From: Rhizobium binae
GTDB taxonomy: Bacteria; Pseudomonadota; Alphaproteobacteria; Rhizobiales; Rhizobiaceae
NCBI RefSeq assembly: GCF_017357225.1
Contig: NZ_CP071604.1
Coordinates: 2,359,001-2,423,000 of the forward strand
DNA: 64,000 nucleotides
Direction: 5' to 3'
The translations under genes and the position numbers were made by a program. The notes under the pieces were generated by a model, which did no database searches, was not told the DNA's origin, and was given only the letters and a program-made list of their open reading frames with translations. Shown piece after piece: positions 55,701 through 64,000 of this stretch; position 1 is the stretch's first letter; each line of letters begins with the position of its first letter.

Positions 55701-56161
55701 GCTTCGATATCGGCGACGGCGATACGGCCGCGAAAAAGCTGCAGCGGATCGAGCCCCAGCCGCACCGAACCCGTGGTCGACAGGTGCTGGCCGCTTTGCT
55801 GGTCGATCATATTGACGTTGCGCGCTTCCAGCGCCAGCCGGAAGTCAGAGGTGAAGCGGATGTCGGCGGAGCCGACTTCGGCGCGGTAGCGCGGTCCGGC
55901 CACACCGTTCAGCGCCGCCTGCGCCTGCTGCGTCAGCGGCTTGTCGAACATGCCACTCTCGACGGTGAAGACGATGCCCCCGAGAATCAGGAGAATCAAT
56001 CCCAGAAAGCCGCAGGTCAGCTTCGCCGTGCGTCGCATCGGCGAACGCGGCGGCGGGCAATGAACGATGATCGGATCCTCGGCCTGGGCGGACGGCAAGC
56101 GGTCCAGCGCAACGATATCCTTCTTGCGAAACGTGACCTTTTCGCCGCGGATGGCTGACAT
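52763..56161 (-). CDS. AsmA/YhdP-like large envelope protein (DUF3971)
   Basis: An 1132-residue protein with a cytoplasmic N-terminal tail (about 1-42), one membrane helix (about 48-66) and a very long periplasmic beta-rich part. Repeated beta segments with G-x-x-x-x-D patterns and the C-terminal A-x-G-L-N-R-L-F-A-E-L-P-L-I-G-V-I-L-G signature identify the AsmA-like/DUF3971 group to which YhdP and TamB-type bridges belong. These proteins are thought to carry phospholipids between membranes. The start is ATG 56161. It is divergent from bcp. Confidence 0.87.
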   Translation of the reverse strand: MSAIRGEKVTFRKKDIVALDRLPSAQAEDPIIVHCPPPRSPMRRTAKLTCGFLGLILLILGGIVFTVESGMFDKPLTQQAQAALNGVAGPRYRAEVGSADIRFTSDFRLALEARNVNMIDQQSGQHLSTTGSVRLGLDPLQLFRGRIAVADIEAEDIALDTALLPSGNPVKLDDLRIDAMPAAMEKIFSQLDMFDSIVTRGSTNSVRISGIDIKFADTATGPLSLVVDNLVFAHAGPSSLQLTGEVALNGEAAELDVLAEKDGGQVSKVVATLKHADLTPFALKRNDQGVIRQGLSAFADLTVSATRERDGVQPALAATVDIDPGLIYADGDRQELSGGQINLVYDFAKQTLEIARSNARFGATTVPLNGALIDLDKLDPKAGKGFGIDLLVSGGTAAPGGSGEQPLSFDIQATGRYMVAGREFLFPNMTVSSPLGALYGALHIRLGDESPEISFAGQSRELQTTAIKQLWPFWMAPKVRTWVHGNLFGGTLTDAAISVFIPFGRLDEAAGGKGLKLDANQIRIGFDIAGARMNVAGDIPPVRDTAAHFDLTGPVATISIKSGTSYFPSGRSVRLGQGTFVIPSAYDKPLMADIDLAVSGAADAVGELLTYKPIQVLQRAGFTPDDFKGHIDANVKAHFGLLSSQNPPPAEWTAAMKLADVNLAKPFSGRTISNLDGTLNGNPKQITLDAKAEIDGVPADIDLTEPVEASDSAARQRVITATLSEEQRNRLVPGLSGIVGGSVKMVLTRIDEDRQDVQLDLTRSLLELPWIGWSKGSGIAAMAEFETSGPTDNIQIRNFRLKGDGFGASGALNVGKAGLISADFDSVKLSSLDDFTLSVKRSKGNFDVSVSGDSADARPVIARLKSGSGDDAGGDADNTGVSVRAKLKNVIGFNDEKVGNFQAQLSLRGDKLQALNFSGVTDSGEAVVSQMKDGGVINITSGDAGAVSRFADLYQHMQGGLLNLAIRLGAEGGWDGSLDVRRFSIVNEQRLRSIVSTPVGNEQRSLNEAVKRDIDTSSQRFQRGFARIVSRNGMIGIENGVLRGDQIGATFQGVVRDRKGNMDMTGTFMPAYGLNRLFAELPLIGVILGNGSDRGLIGITFKLTGKFDQPNLQINPLSIIAPGVFRQIFEFQ

Positions 56162-56286
56162 GCGCCCTCGGGCTCTCCTTTAAATCGAAGAATTGAACCC
56201 GGCCATGCTGGACGGGTTTCCGTCCACTATATAATTCGGGGAGAGAGAGTGTCATCCACAAACCCGGCAAAAGAAAGGTTTTCCCA

Positions 56287-56760
56287 ATGGCGGTTCCCGG
56301 CATCGGTGCCCTGGCCCCCGATTTCAATCTTCCCCGCGACGGCGGCGGCCGTATCTCGCTTTCCGATTTTCACGGCAAGCCGCTGGTGCTGTTCTTCTAT
56401 CCCAAGGATGACACAACAGGCTGCACCGCCGAATCGCTGGCTTTCACGGCGCTGGCGCCGGAGTTTGAAGCAGCCGGTGCTGCCGTGATCGGCATGTCGC
56501 CCGATTCGGTCGCCTGCCATGACAAGTTCATCAGGAAATACCGTCTTTCGGTGGCGCTTGCCTCGGACGAAGAGAAGACAACGCTGCAGGCCTATGGCGT
56601 CTGGAAGGAAAAGAGCATGTACGGCCGCAATTTCATGGGCGTCGAACGCACCACTTTCCTTATCCGCCAGGACGGCACGATTGCCACGATATGGCAGAAG
56701 GTGAAAGTGCAGGGTCATGCCGAAACCGTGCTCGAGGCCGTCAGGAATCTGGCCGCGTGA
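56287..56760 (+). CDS. bcp: peroxiredoxin, Bcp/PrxQ type
   Basis: A 157-residue thiol peroxidase that reduces hydrogen and organic peroxides. The peroxidatic cysteine is in Y-P-K-D-D-T-T-G-C-T-A-E; the usual second cysteine five residues later is replaced, and a cysteine in S-V-A-C-H-D may be the resolving one. ATG 56287. Its stop overlaps the GTG of the DUF455 gene (GTGA), so they form an operon. Confidence 0.92.
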   Translation: MAVPGIGALAPDFNLPRDGGGRISLSDFHGKPLVLFFYPKDDTTGCTAESLAFTALAPEFEAAGAAVIGMSPDSVACHDKFIRKYRLSVALASDEEKTTLQAYGVWKEKSMYGRNFMGVERTTFLIRQDGTIATIWQKVKVQGHAETVLEAVRNLAA

Positions 56761-57584
56761 GCAATGATCTCGCCATAACCTCACTACGCGGCGGCGCGAT
56801 CGACGCCATCCGCTCGGCCGATCTCGACCGCAAGACAGCCCTTGCGCAGGAAAGCGCCATCCGCTGGTTCGCCCGCCGGGTGTCGCTGCGCTCGCCGCTC
56901 GACGCTTCCCTGCCGGAGAGGCCCGGTCGCCCCGAAAAACCAGTGCTGACGCCGCCGACCCAGGTAGAGAAGCGCTCGCTGCACACGCTGAAAGGCCGCA
57001 TCGCCCTGCTGCATGCCATCGCGCATATCGAGCTCAACGCCGTCGACCTGGCGCTCGATATCGTCGCGCGGTTCGCCATCGAGCCGGTGCCGAATTCCTT
57101 CTTCGACGGCTGGATGCAGGTCGCCTTCGAGGAGGCGAAACATTTCCGCATGGTGCGTGCGCGCCTCAACGATCTCGGCGCCGATTACGGCGATCTCCCC
57201 GCCCATGACGGGCTCTGGCAGGCCGCGCACTCGACGCGTAACGACCTGACGGCAAGGCTCGCCGTCGTGCCGCTGATTCTCGAAGCCCGCGGCCTCGACG
57301 TCACACCGTCGCTGCAGGCCAAAATGCGCGAGACCGGCGATCTCGAAAGCGCTGCCGTCCTCGACGTCATCTATAACGACGAGAAAGGCCATGTCGCCGT
57401 CGGCGCCAAATGGTTCCGCTTCCTCTGCGCGCGGGAAAAGCGGGACCCCGCAAAGGCCTTTCAGGAGCTGGTGCGCGCCAATTTCCGTGGACCGCTGAAG
57501 CCGCCGTTCAACGATCTCGCCCGTGCAGAAGCAGGTCTGACGCCATCCTTCTACCGTTCGCTCGCGTCGATCAGCCACGCCTAA
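56757..57584 (+). CDS. DUF455 ferritin-like protein
   Basis: A 275-residue ferritin-like four-helix protein of the DUF455 family. Potential di-iron ligands are seen in H-A-I-A-H-I-E-L-N-A-V-D, F-E-E-A-K-H-F and N-D-E-K-G-H-V. The start is GTG 56757, overlapping the bcp stop; AGGA is about ten bases upstream. Family function is not established; some relatives resemble the tRNA hydroxylase MiaE. The overlap with a peroxiredoxin gene suggests a link to peroxide or iron chemistry. Confidence 0.85.
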   Translation: MSNDLAITSLRGGAIDAIRSADLDRKTALAQESAIRWFARRVSLRSPLDASLPERPGRPEKPVLTPPTQVEKRSLHTLKGRIALLHAIAHIELNAVDLALDIVARFAIEPVPNSFFDGWMQVAFEEAKHFRMVRARLNDLGADYGDLPAHDGLWQAAHSTRNDLTARLAVVPLILEARGLDVTPSLQAKMRETGDLESAAVLDVIYNDEKGHVAVGAKWFRFLCAREKRDPAKAFQELVRANFRGPLKPPFNDLARAEAGLTPSFYRSLASISHA

Positions 57585-57688
57585 GGTGATTGATTTTCTG
57601 ACGTAAATGACGGCCGTGAAAGCATTCATTAACCATAACGGTGTCTAATTTCCGAAAGAGGCGTAGAGCATCAATCGGGAGAGCCTGC

Positions 57689-59011
57689 GTGAACAGCGGA
57701 CATCAGCACCGGGTATTCGGCAGGCGGGCACAGGAACACATCCTCATCCTGGCAAGCGGCGACAAGGTGCGCCACGTGACGGTCCGGCCATGGATGGCGG
57801 CACTGGCCTTCTGCTTCGTCGGCGTCTTCGCGATCGGCTACCTCCTGGCGACCTCCTACCTTGTGCTGCGCGACGACCTGATCGGCGCCACCATGGCGCG
57901 TCAGGCCCGCATGCAGCATGACTACGAGGATCGCATCGCTGCTCTTCGCGCGCAGGTCGACCGCATCACCTCCCGCCAGCTTCTGGACCAGCAGGTGGTC
58001 GAGGACAAGGTCGACAAGCTGATGGAGCAGCAGATGGCGCTGACCTCGCGCCACGGCAAGCTCGACAACCTGCTCGACCGCGCCGAAAGTTCCGGCCTGA
58101 CGGAAAAAGACGGCGCCCTGCCCGCTCAGTCATCACCCGTGCAGTCCTTTGCTCCCGATATCAAGGACAAGCGCGCCTCCCTCACCGGCGGCATTGAAGC
58201 GATCGAGAGACAGCTGGCGAGCGGCGCGCCCGCCGACGCGACGCCCGACAATTCGACTCTTGCCTATGTGCCTTCCGCCGAGACGGTCGGCGACCGCGCC
58301 GACCGGATCTTCTCCAAGGTGACGCTGTCGCTGAAGGATGTCGAGCAGGACCAGCGCAATCGCGTCGAGCAGCTGACGAATGACGCCGGCAACGCCGCCA
58401 GCGCCATCGAGACCGTGCTGACCCGCTTCAAGATTCCGGTGCCCGAGGAGACGGCCGCCGCCAGGCAGGAGGAAGAGAGCGCCGTCGGCGGCCCTTATCT
58501 GGAACCCGAGAGCAACGACGACTTCAACAATTCGCTGGCCGCCCTCGACGGCGCGCTGACCCGGCTGGAGGCCGTGCGCAGCACTGCCGAGTCCCTGCCC
58601 TTCCGCAATCCCGCCATCGGCAAGGAAGTCACCAGCCCCTTCGGCAACCGCCGTGACCCGTTCCTCGGCCGCCTCGCACTCCATTCCGGCATCGACTTCC
58701 GCTTTTCGCCGGGCGAGAGGATCCGCCCGACCGCCCCCGGCACGGTCATCACCGCCGGCTGGACCGGCGGCTACGGCAATATGGTCGAGGTCGACCACGG
58801 CAACGGCATCTCGACGCGCTATGGCCATATGTCACAGGTTCTCGTCAAAGTCGGCGACACGGTCGGCTGCAACGATGTCATCGGCCTTGCCGGCAGCACC
58901 GGCCGCTCAACCGGTACCCATCTTCACTATGAAGTGCGTCAGAACGGCCAGGCGGTCGATCCAGTATATTTCATGAATGCCGGACTTAAACTCGCCGCCT
59001 ACATCAAGTAA
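57689..59011 (+). CDS. M23 family peptidoglycan endopeptidase with coiled coil
   Basis: A 440-residue envelope protein. One membrane helix (about 32-55) is followed by a coiled-coil and low-complexity region (about 60-290) and a C-terminal LytM/M23 domain. The zinc motif is H-S-G-I-D-F and H-L-H-Y-E-V, with G-x-x-T-S-x-F-G-x-R-x-D-P upstream, so the domain is catalytically competent. It cuts peptide cross-links of peptidoglycan or acts in cell division or elongation. The start is GTG 57689, five bases after GGGAGAG. Confidence 0.9.
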   Translation: MNSGHQHRVFGRRAQEHILILASGDKVRHVTVRPWMAALAFCFVGVFAIGYLLATSYLVLRDDLIGATMARQARMQHDYEDRIAALRAQVDRITSRQLLDQQVVEDKVDKLMEQQMALTSRHGKLDNLLDRAESSGLTEKDGALPAQSSPVQSFAPDIKDKRASLTGGIEAIERQLASGAPADATPDNSTLAYVPSAETVGDRADRIFSKVTLSLKDVEQDQRNRVEQLTNDAGNAASAIETVLTRFKIPVPEETAAARQEEESAVGGPYLEPESNDDFNNSLAALDGALTRLEAVRSTAESLPFRNPAIGKEVTSPFGNRRDPFLGRLALHSGIDFRFSPGERIRPTAPGTVITAGWTGGYGNMVEVDHGNGISTRYGHMSQVLVKVGDTVGCNDVIGLAGSTGRSTGTHLHYEVRQNGQAVDPVYFMNAGLKLAAYIK

Positions 59012-59065
59012 TACCCACCCGGTAACCATCGCATCACTCTGCATGGAGTGCGGCCTCTCTATTTC

Positions 59066-59094
59066 TTGACTTGCCGGCCATTCGGGGCTATGTC
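59066..59094 (+). promoter_or_regulatory. candidate promoter of the DEAD-box helicase
   Basis: TTGACT (59066-59071), 17-base spacer, TATGTC (59089-59094), giving a leader of about 70 bases. Prediction only. Confidence 0.4.
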
Positions 59095-59168
59095 GCGCTG
59101 CATTGCGGCATGCAATCCCGCCGACTCGTTCAGAGCTCGGCCGAACCGGAACGGAAACAGTTTTCCCT

Positions 59169-60668
<1,500 letters not shown>

Positions 60669-60675
60669 ACGTCCG

Positions 60676-61098
60676 ATGGGCAGGCCCGGCCTTGATTTCC
60701 CGGGCCTCGGCGTTGGTCTGGTGATCCTGCGAGACGACAGGATCCTGCTCTACAAACGGGTGAATCCGCCTGAAGCCGGCTACTGGAACATTGTCGGCGG
60801 CAAGGTGGATCACATGGAGCCGGCTGAAGAAGCCGCGCGTCGCGAGGCCGAAGAAGAAACCGGCCTCAAGATCGGCCGGATCGAACGGATCGGCGTGACC
60901 GAACAGATCATTGATGCCGACCGCCAGCACTGGATGTCTATTCTTTATCTCGCCCGCGACATTGACGGCGAGCCGCAATTGACCGAACCGGACAAGCTTT
61001 CGGATTTCGGCTGGTTTGCCTTGACGGATTTGCCCATGCCGCTGTCGGCCTTCACCAGGGCGGCAATAGCAGCTTTGCCGGCTGCCGAACGCGGTTAG
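60676..61098 (+). CDS. Nudix hydrolase
   Basis: A 140-residue Nudix protein. The Nudix box runs from G-G-K-V to R-R-E-A-E-E-E-T-G-L (G-x5-E-x7-REUXEEXGU), with all metal-binding glutamates. It lies 7 bases after the helicase stop and is likely co-transcribed. Substrate could be a nucleoside diphosphate derivative. Its TAG stop lies at the edge of the MITE-like element. Confidence 0.9.
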   Translation: MGRPGLDFPGLGVGLVILRDDRILLYKRVNPPEAGYWNIVGGKVDHMEPAEEAARREAEEETGLKIGRIERIGVTEQIIDADRQHWMSILYLARDIDGEPQLTEPDKLSDFGWFALTDLPMPLSAFTRAAIAALPAAERG

Positions 61099-61366
61099 AG
61101 CCTTTCCTGGTTAGATTGAAGCATTCTGTTGGCTCAAACGGAGTCGGATGGTCGACCGGCCGGCGCGCGTCGTAGCCCAGCTCTAGCCGGCTGACGCACT
61201 GATCGCTTCGCCATGGCGAAGCGGTGCGGCCCGCAGGCCGGGCATCTCTAGCCAGGATCAGAGGCGATCGGCTCGGACGTACCGAGGGGTAGGCCCGTCG
61301 CCGATCGCCTCTGCCCTGACGAAAACCTGCTTCGGCGGAATGGTTCAATCTAACCAGGAAAGGCTT
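61098..61366. repeat. MITE-like element with TA duplication
   Basis: Terminal inverted repeats of about 29 bases (left 61098-61126, right 61338-61366), reading (G/A)AGCCTTTCCTGGTTAGAT then TGAA(G/C)CATTC, flanked on both sides by TA (61096-61097, 61367-61368). The interior has no gene but holds a 20-bp palindrome CGCTTCGCCATGGCGAAGCG and an inverted GAGGCGATCGGC / GCCGATCGCCTC. Size (269 bp), long ends and TA duplication fit an IS630/Tc1-type MITE. Confidence 0.75.
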
Positions 61367-61686
61367 TAGCCCTCGGCGCGTAGCGCCGCCTCATAGGCAA
61401 GCCTTACCCATTTCGCCATCAGATCGGGATCGTCATAGGCCTCTTCGGGAATCGACCAATAGGGCATCTTCACCGGCTTGCCCTTCTTGCCATCATAGGC
61501 CCATTGCGTGGCGCCGGCGGCGGCAAATTCCGGGGCACTTGTCTCATCGGCCTTCAGCAGCATCTCGTCGCGCACTTCGACTGCAATGATGCGCCCGAGG
61601 TGATAAATGCCTTTGCCGCCGAACATGCGCTTGATCGTGACGGGGCCGAGCCCCTGAAACATTTCCTCGATCCCGGCATTGTCCAT
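61366..61686 (-). CDS. TfoX N-terminal domain protein
   Basis: A 106-residue protein matching only the TfoX/Sxy N-terminal domain: V-T-I-K-R-M-F-G-G-K-G-I-Y, D-E-M-L-L-K-A-D-E and the M-P-Y-W-S-I-P-E-E motif. The full competence regulator has a second domain that is missing. Role in rhizobia unknown. Its stop codon TAA (61366-61368) is partly made by the end of the MITE-like element. Confidence 0.88.
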   Translation of the reverse strand: MDNAGIEEMFQGLGPVTIKRMFGGKGIYHLGRIIAVEVRDEMLLKADETSAPEFAAAGATQWAYDGKKGKPVKMPYWSIPEEAYDDPDLMAKWVRLAYEAALRAEG

Positions 61687-61718
61687 TCTCTATTCCCTTG
61701 AAATTCCGGCTGTTGCGA

Positions 61719-62246
61719 TCACAGCGTGTGATAATCCCGGTTCATGTAGATGAGCGCCGGGTGCTTCTCGCTGAAGCGGACGGCCGCGACTTCGCCGAAG
61801 ATGACGTTATGGGTCGGCATCTCTTTGATGTCGGTCACCCGGCAGTCGAAGGCGGCAAGCGCATCGGCAAGGACCGGCGCACCGGTGACGAGCCTGTCGA
61901 AGCGAGCGCTGACGAAGCGCTCCTCATCGGTAAGCGCGGTGCGTCCGGAGAAAGCGTCGGCGACGCCCTGGTGGTGAGCGCCGAGCGTATTCAGCACGAA
62001 GATGCCGCTGCGGAAAAATATCTCGTTCTTCGGATTGGTGTTGTTGAGGCAGATCAGGACCGAGGCCGGATTATCCGAGACCGAGCAGGCGGCGGTGATG
62101 GTGACGCCCCGGCGGATGCCTTCCATCGCCGTCGTCACGAGTTGCACATGGCCGGCATAACGGCTCATGGCATCCCGATAAAGGCCGGGGTCGATATGCT
62201 GCCTGTTCAACACCTGCTTCTCCGTGCGCTGTTCTGCCGACTGCAT
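61719..62246 (-). CDS. flavin reductase-like protein
   Basis: A 175-residue split-barrel flavin reductase: Y-A-G-H-V-Q-L-V-T-T, R-G-V-T-I-T-A-A-C-S-V-S-D-N-P and F-V-L-N-T-L-G. It reduces free flavin for a partner enzyme that is not adjacent here. ATG 62246; a short inverted repeat AAATCG-GAAT-CGATTT (62255-62270) lies nine bases upstream. A different enzyme from the reductase at 29.9 kb. Confidence 0.85.
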   Translation of the reverse strand: MQSAEQRTEKQVLNRQHIDPGLYRDAMSRYAGHVQLVTTAMEGIRRGVTITAACSVSDNPASVLICLNNTNPKNEIFFRSGIFVLNTLGAHHQGVADAFSGRTALTDEERFVSARFDRLVTGAPVLADALAAFDCRVTDIKEMPTHNVIFGEVAAVRFSEKHPALIYMNRDYHTL

Positions 62247-62494
62247 ACATCCATAAATCGGAATCGATTTGAGGACAAAATACGCAGCAATTCATAGTGC
62301 TGCAGCGTCCATTGCGTCACCGAAAGGACGCCCTGCGCTGCAGTTCGACTTTCCATCGCGCCAATATGGCGAGCATGGGTTACCTTTTCTACAATAGGAC
62401 CGATGAAAAGCATGGAGTTACGCTTGTTTTTCTTTGACGATCGCTGCCTTGCGGCTAAAAGGGCATGGACGATGGCTAGGGATCTCCGCCTTTC

Positions 62495-63577
62495 ATGATC
62501 TACATGCGTGGCATAGCAGCCGTTTTGATGCTGCTGGGAGCGGCGGCGCAAGGCTATGCGGCCGGCGTGACGATCGGTGTCGTCGCACCCCAGAATGGCC
62601 CGCTCGCCCTGCTCGGCGCCCAGATTGCCGCCGGCGCCGGTTTCGAGATCCAGCAGTCGGGCAACACGCTCGTCGCCGTCAACGAAACCTGCGAGGACAA
62701 TAGCGGCGCGGCCGTCGCCGATGCGCTTGTCGCCGCCAAGGTGCAGATCGCCGTCGGCTTTCTCTGCAGCGAGACGCTGGAGGGCGCCCTGCCGAAGCTG
62801 AAGGATGCGCATATCCCGGCGATCACCGTCTCCGTACGCTCCCGCATCCTGATGGAGGATGCGCTGAAAAACGGCTGGCCGTTCTTCCGCATGGCGCCTG
62901 CCGATGGCGCCGAGGCTGCAAAGATCAATGAAGTGATCCTGAAGGACTGGGCTGCCGATCCGATCGCCCTGATCGAGGACGGCACTATTCACGGCCGCGA
63001 ACTGACGGAAGCGGTGCGCAATACGCTGGAACAGAACGGCTTGAAGCCGGTCTTCACGGATAACTATCGTCCGGGGCAGGAGCAGCAGATCGCTCTTGTC
63101 CGCCGGCTGAAGCGGGCCGGCGCCACCCGGGTCTTCGTCGGCGGCGACCGTAACGACCTCGCCGTCATCGCCCGCGACGCCAAGGCCGAGAACATTCCGC
63201 TCTCCATCCTCGGCGGCGACGCCATGCGCGCCGCCGATCAGCCACTGCCGCTCGAGCCCGGCGTGCGCGCCGTCGCCCTGCCCGAATATGCCGTTCTGCC
63301 GGAAGCCGCGGCGACGGCCGAAACGTTGCGCGCCAAAGGGATCGAGCCGGAAGGCTATGTCCTGCCGTCGCTGGCGGCGGCACTGATTGCCGGCCAGGCA
63401 GCCGAAGCCGCCGCGGCGGCCGGCAAGCCCCTCCAGGAGACGCTGCTTGGCGCGACATTTCAGACCCCGGTCGGTGCCGTCGCCTTCACCGGCACGCATG
63501 AACTGTCGCAAAACCCGTACCGCCTGCTTGAATGGCGCGGCAACGGCTTTTTTCCACCGGGTGCGCCGACGCAATGA
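62495..63577 (+). CDS. branched-chain-amino-acid-type periplasmic binding protein
   Basis: A 360-residue solute-binding protein of the peripla_BP_6 (LivJ-like) type. Signal peptide about 1-22; then V-T-I-G-V-V-A-P-Q-N-G-P-L-A-L-L-G, C-E-D-N-S-G-A and L-A-G. No permease or ATPase genes are next to it, so it may work with a transporter encoded elsewhere. ATG 62495. Confidence 0.85.
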   Translation: MIYMRGIAAVLMLLGAAAQGYAAGVTIGVVAPQNGPLALLGAQIAAGAGFEIQQSGNTLVAVNETCEDNSGAAVADALVAAKVQIAVGFLCSETLEGALPKLKDAHIPAITVSVRSRILMEDALKNGWPFFRMAPADGAEAAKINEVILKDWAADPIALIEDGTIHGRELTEAVRNTLEQNGLKPVFTDNYRPGQEQQIALVRRLKRAGATRVFVGGDRNDLAVIARDAKAENIPLSILGGDAMRAADQPLPLEPGVRAVALPEYAVLPEAAATAETLRAKGIEPEGYVLPSLAAALIAGQAAEAAAAAGKPLQETLLGATFQTPVGAVAFTGTHELSQNPYRLLEWRGNGFFPPGAPTQ

Positions 63578-63639
63578 GCGGCCGCCAGCCTGAATTCCGG
63601 CACCGTGCTCGCATGGCGCCCATACGGGAGTAAGACTTG

Positions 63640-64000
63640 ATGACGCTGCCCATTCGCATTGCCCCCTCGATCCTCGCGGCGGATTTCGCCAGGCTCGGCG
63701 AGGAGGTGCGCAATGTCACCGCCGCCGGAGCCGACTGGATCCACCTCGACGTGATGGACGGGCATTTCGTGCCGAACATCTCCTTCGGCCCCGATGTCAT
63801 CAAGTCGCTGCGCGCCTACACTGACGCCACCTTCGACTGCCACTTGATGATCTCGCCGGTCGACGATTATCTCGAAGCTTTCGCCAAGGCCGGCTGCGAC
63901 CGCATCACCGTCCATGCCGAATCCGGGCCGCATCTGCACCGGTCGCTGCAGACCGTCCGCAATCTCGGCAAGAAGGTCGGCGTGACGCTCAATCCGGCAA
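63640..64000 (+). CDS. rpe: ribulose-phosphate 3-epimerase (3' truncated by window edge)
   Basis: The first 120 codons of the epimerase that interconverts ribulose-5-phosphate and xylulose-5-phosphate. It starts [12 protein letters not shown], followed by [16 protein letters not shown] and D-C-H-L-M-I; catalytic Asp and metal-binding His residues are present so far. The ATG at 63640 has GGGAG nine bases upstream. The gene continues beyond the window. Confidence 0.95.
   Translation, partial: MTLPIRIAPSILAADFARLGEEVRNVTAAGADWIHLDVMDGHFVPNISFGPDVIKSLRAYTDATFDCHLMISPVDDYLEAFAKAGCDRITVHAESGPHLHRSLQTVRNLGKKVGVTLNPA

Noticed and set aside
54833..56158. 441-codon plus-strand frame opposite the AsmA-like gene
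   Set aside because: Antisense shadow; the minus-strand protein has a clear membrane helix and family C terminus.
59103..59168. Longer N terminus for the DEAD-box helicase
   Set aside because: Adds residues without similarity to the family and overlaps the likely promoter; TTG at 59169 fits better.
62255..62270. AAATCG-GAAT-CGATTT inverted repeat as an operator
   Set aside because: Short, single and only nine bases before the flavin reductase start; chance occurrence is likely.

Overview
The window is a 64 kb piece of an alphaproteobacterial chromosome, almost certainly Rhizobium (R. leguminosarum / R. etli group). Reasons: high GC with strong third-position GC bias; a suf cluster in the rhizobial order sufS2-B-C-D-S1-T(X)-A with an IRO-type (TGA-N9-TCA) iron box over its promoter; propionyl-CoA carboxylase genes; rhizobial intergenic palindromic repeats; and many conserved alphaproteobacterial proteins (ATP12 chaperone, DUF599, DUF1624, DUF455). 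No phage, CRISPR array, plasmid replication gene or ribosomal RNA is seen. Most of the window is ordinary core chromosome; the accessory parts are one IS5-family insertion, one MITE-like element, and a catabolic locus at about 27.6-36.8 kb.

Layout. 1-9.1 kb: membrane proteins, a MerR regulator with its own operator, MgtE, a peptide-deformylase-like protein with degenerate catalytic motifs, a BON protein, a small secreted repeat protein, an isoprenylcysteine-methyltransferase-like protein, tRNA-Leu(GAG), lipB, a DMT exporter and an unknown protein whose ribosome-binding site lies inside a hairpin. 9.1-18.7 kb: pccA; elaA-yaiI; a guanidine-II (mini-ykkC) riboswitch in front of the guanidinium exporter gene gdx/sugE; doxX; then a minus-strand run crcB, rluA-family gene, HAD phosphatase, ATP12, lipoprotein, pccB. 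18.8-25.5 kb: copper genes (a DUF1775-PCuAC fusion) and gcvTHP behind a tandem glycine riboswitch. 25.6-36.8 kb: a GH25 lipoprotein, the IS5-family element, and the catabolic locus (agmatinase-family ureohydrolase, aminotransferase, flavin reductase, NtaA/DszA-type FMN monooxygenase, LysR and GntR regulators, four-gene polar amino acid ABC transporter). 36.9-45.5 kb: a minimal flagellar-rod-like protein, an exported unknown, and the suf iron-sulfur assembly operon. 45.5-64 kb: hydrolase, acyltransferase, GNAT-anmK, tyrS, a GH13 enzyme, a large AsmA-like protein, bcp-DUF455, an M23 peptidase, a DEAD-box helicase, Nudix, a MITE-like element, a TfoX-domain protein, a flavin reductase, a periplasmic binding protein and the start of rpe.

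How the parts work together. LipB makes the octanoyl group needed on GcvH of the glycine cleavage system, and that operon is controlled by glycine through its leader RNA. PccA and PccB form one enzyme although their genes lie 2.5 kb apart on opposite strands. The suf cluster is read as one iron-responsive operon with extra structure inside (a direct repeat before sufB and a large palindromic repeat between sufB and sufC). The 27.6-36.8 kb locus looks like an import-and-degrade module for an unidentified nitrogen (perhaps guanidino or N/S-containing) compound and is the best candidate here for an undescribed system.
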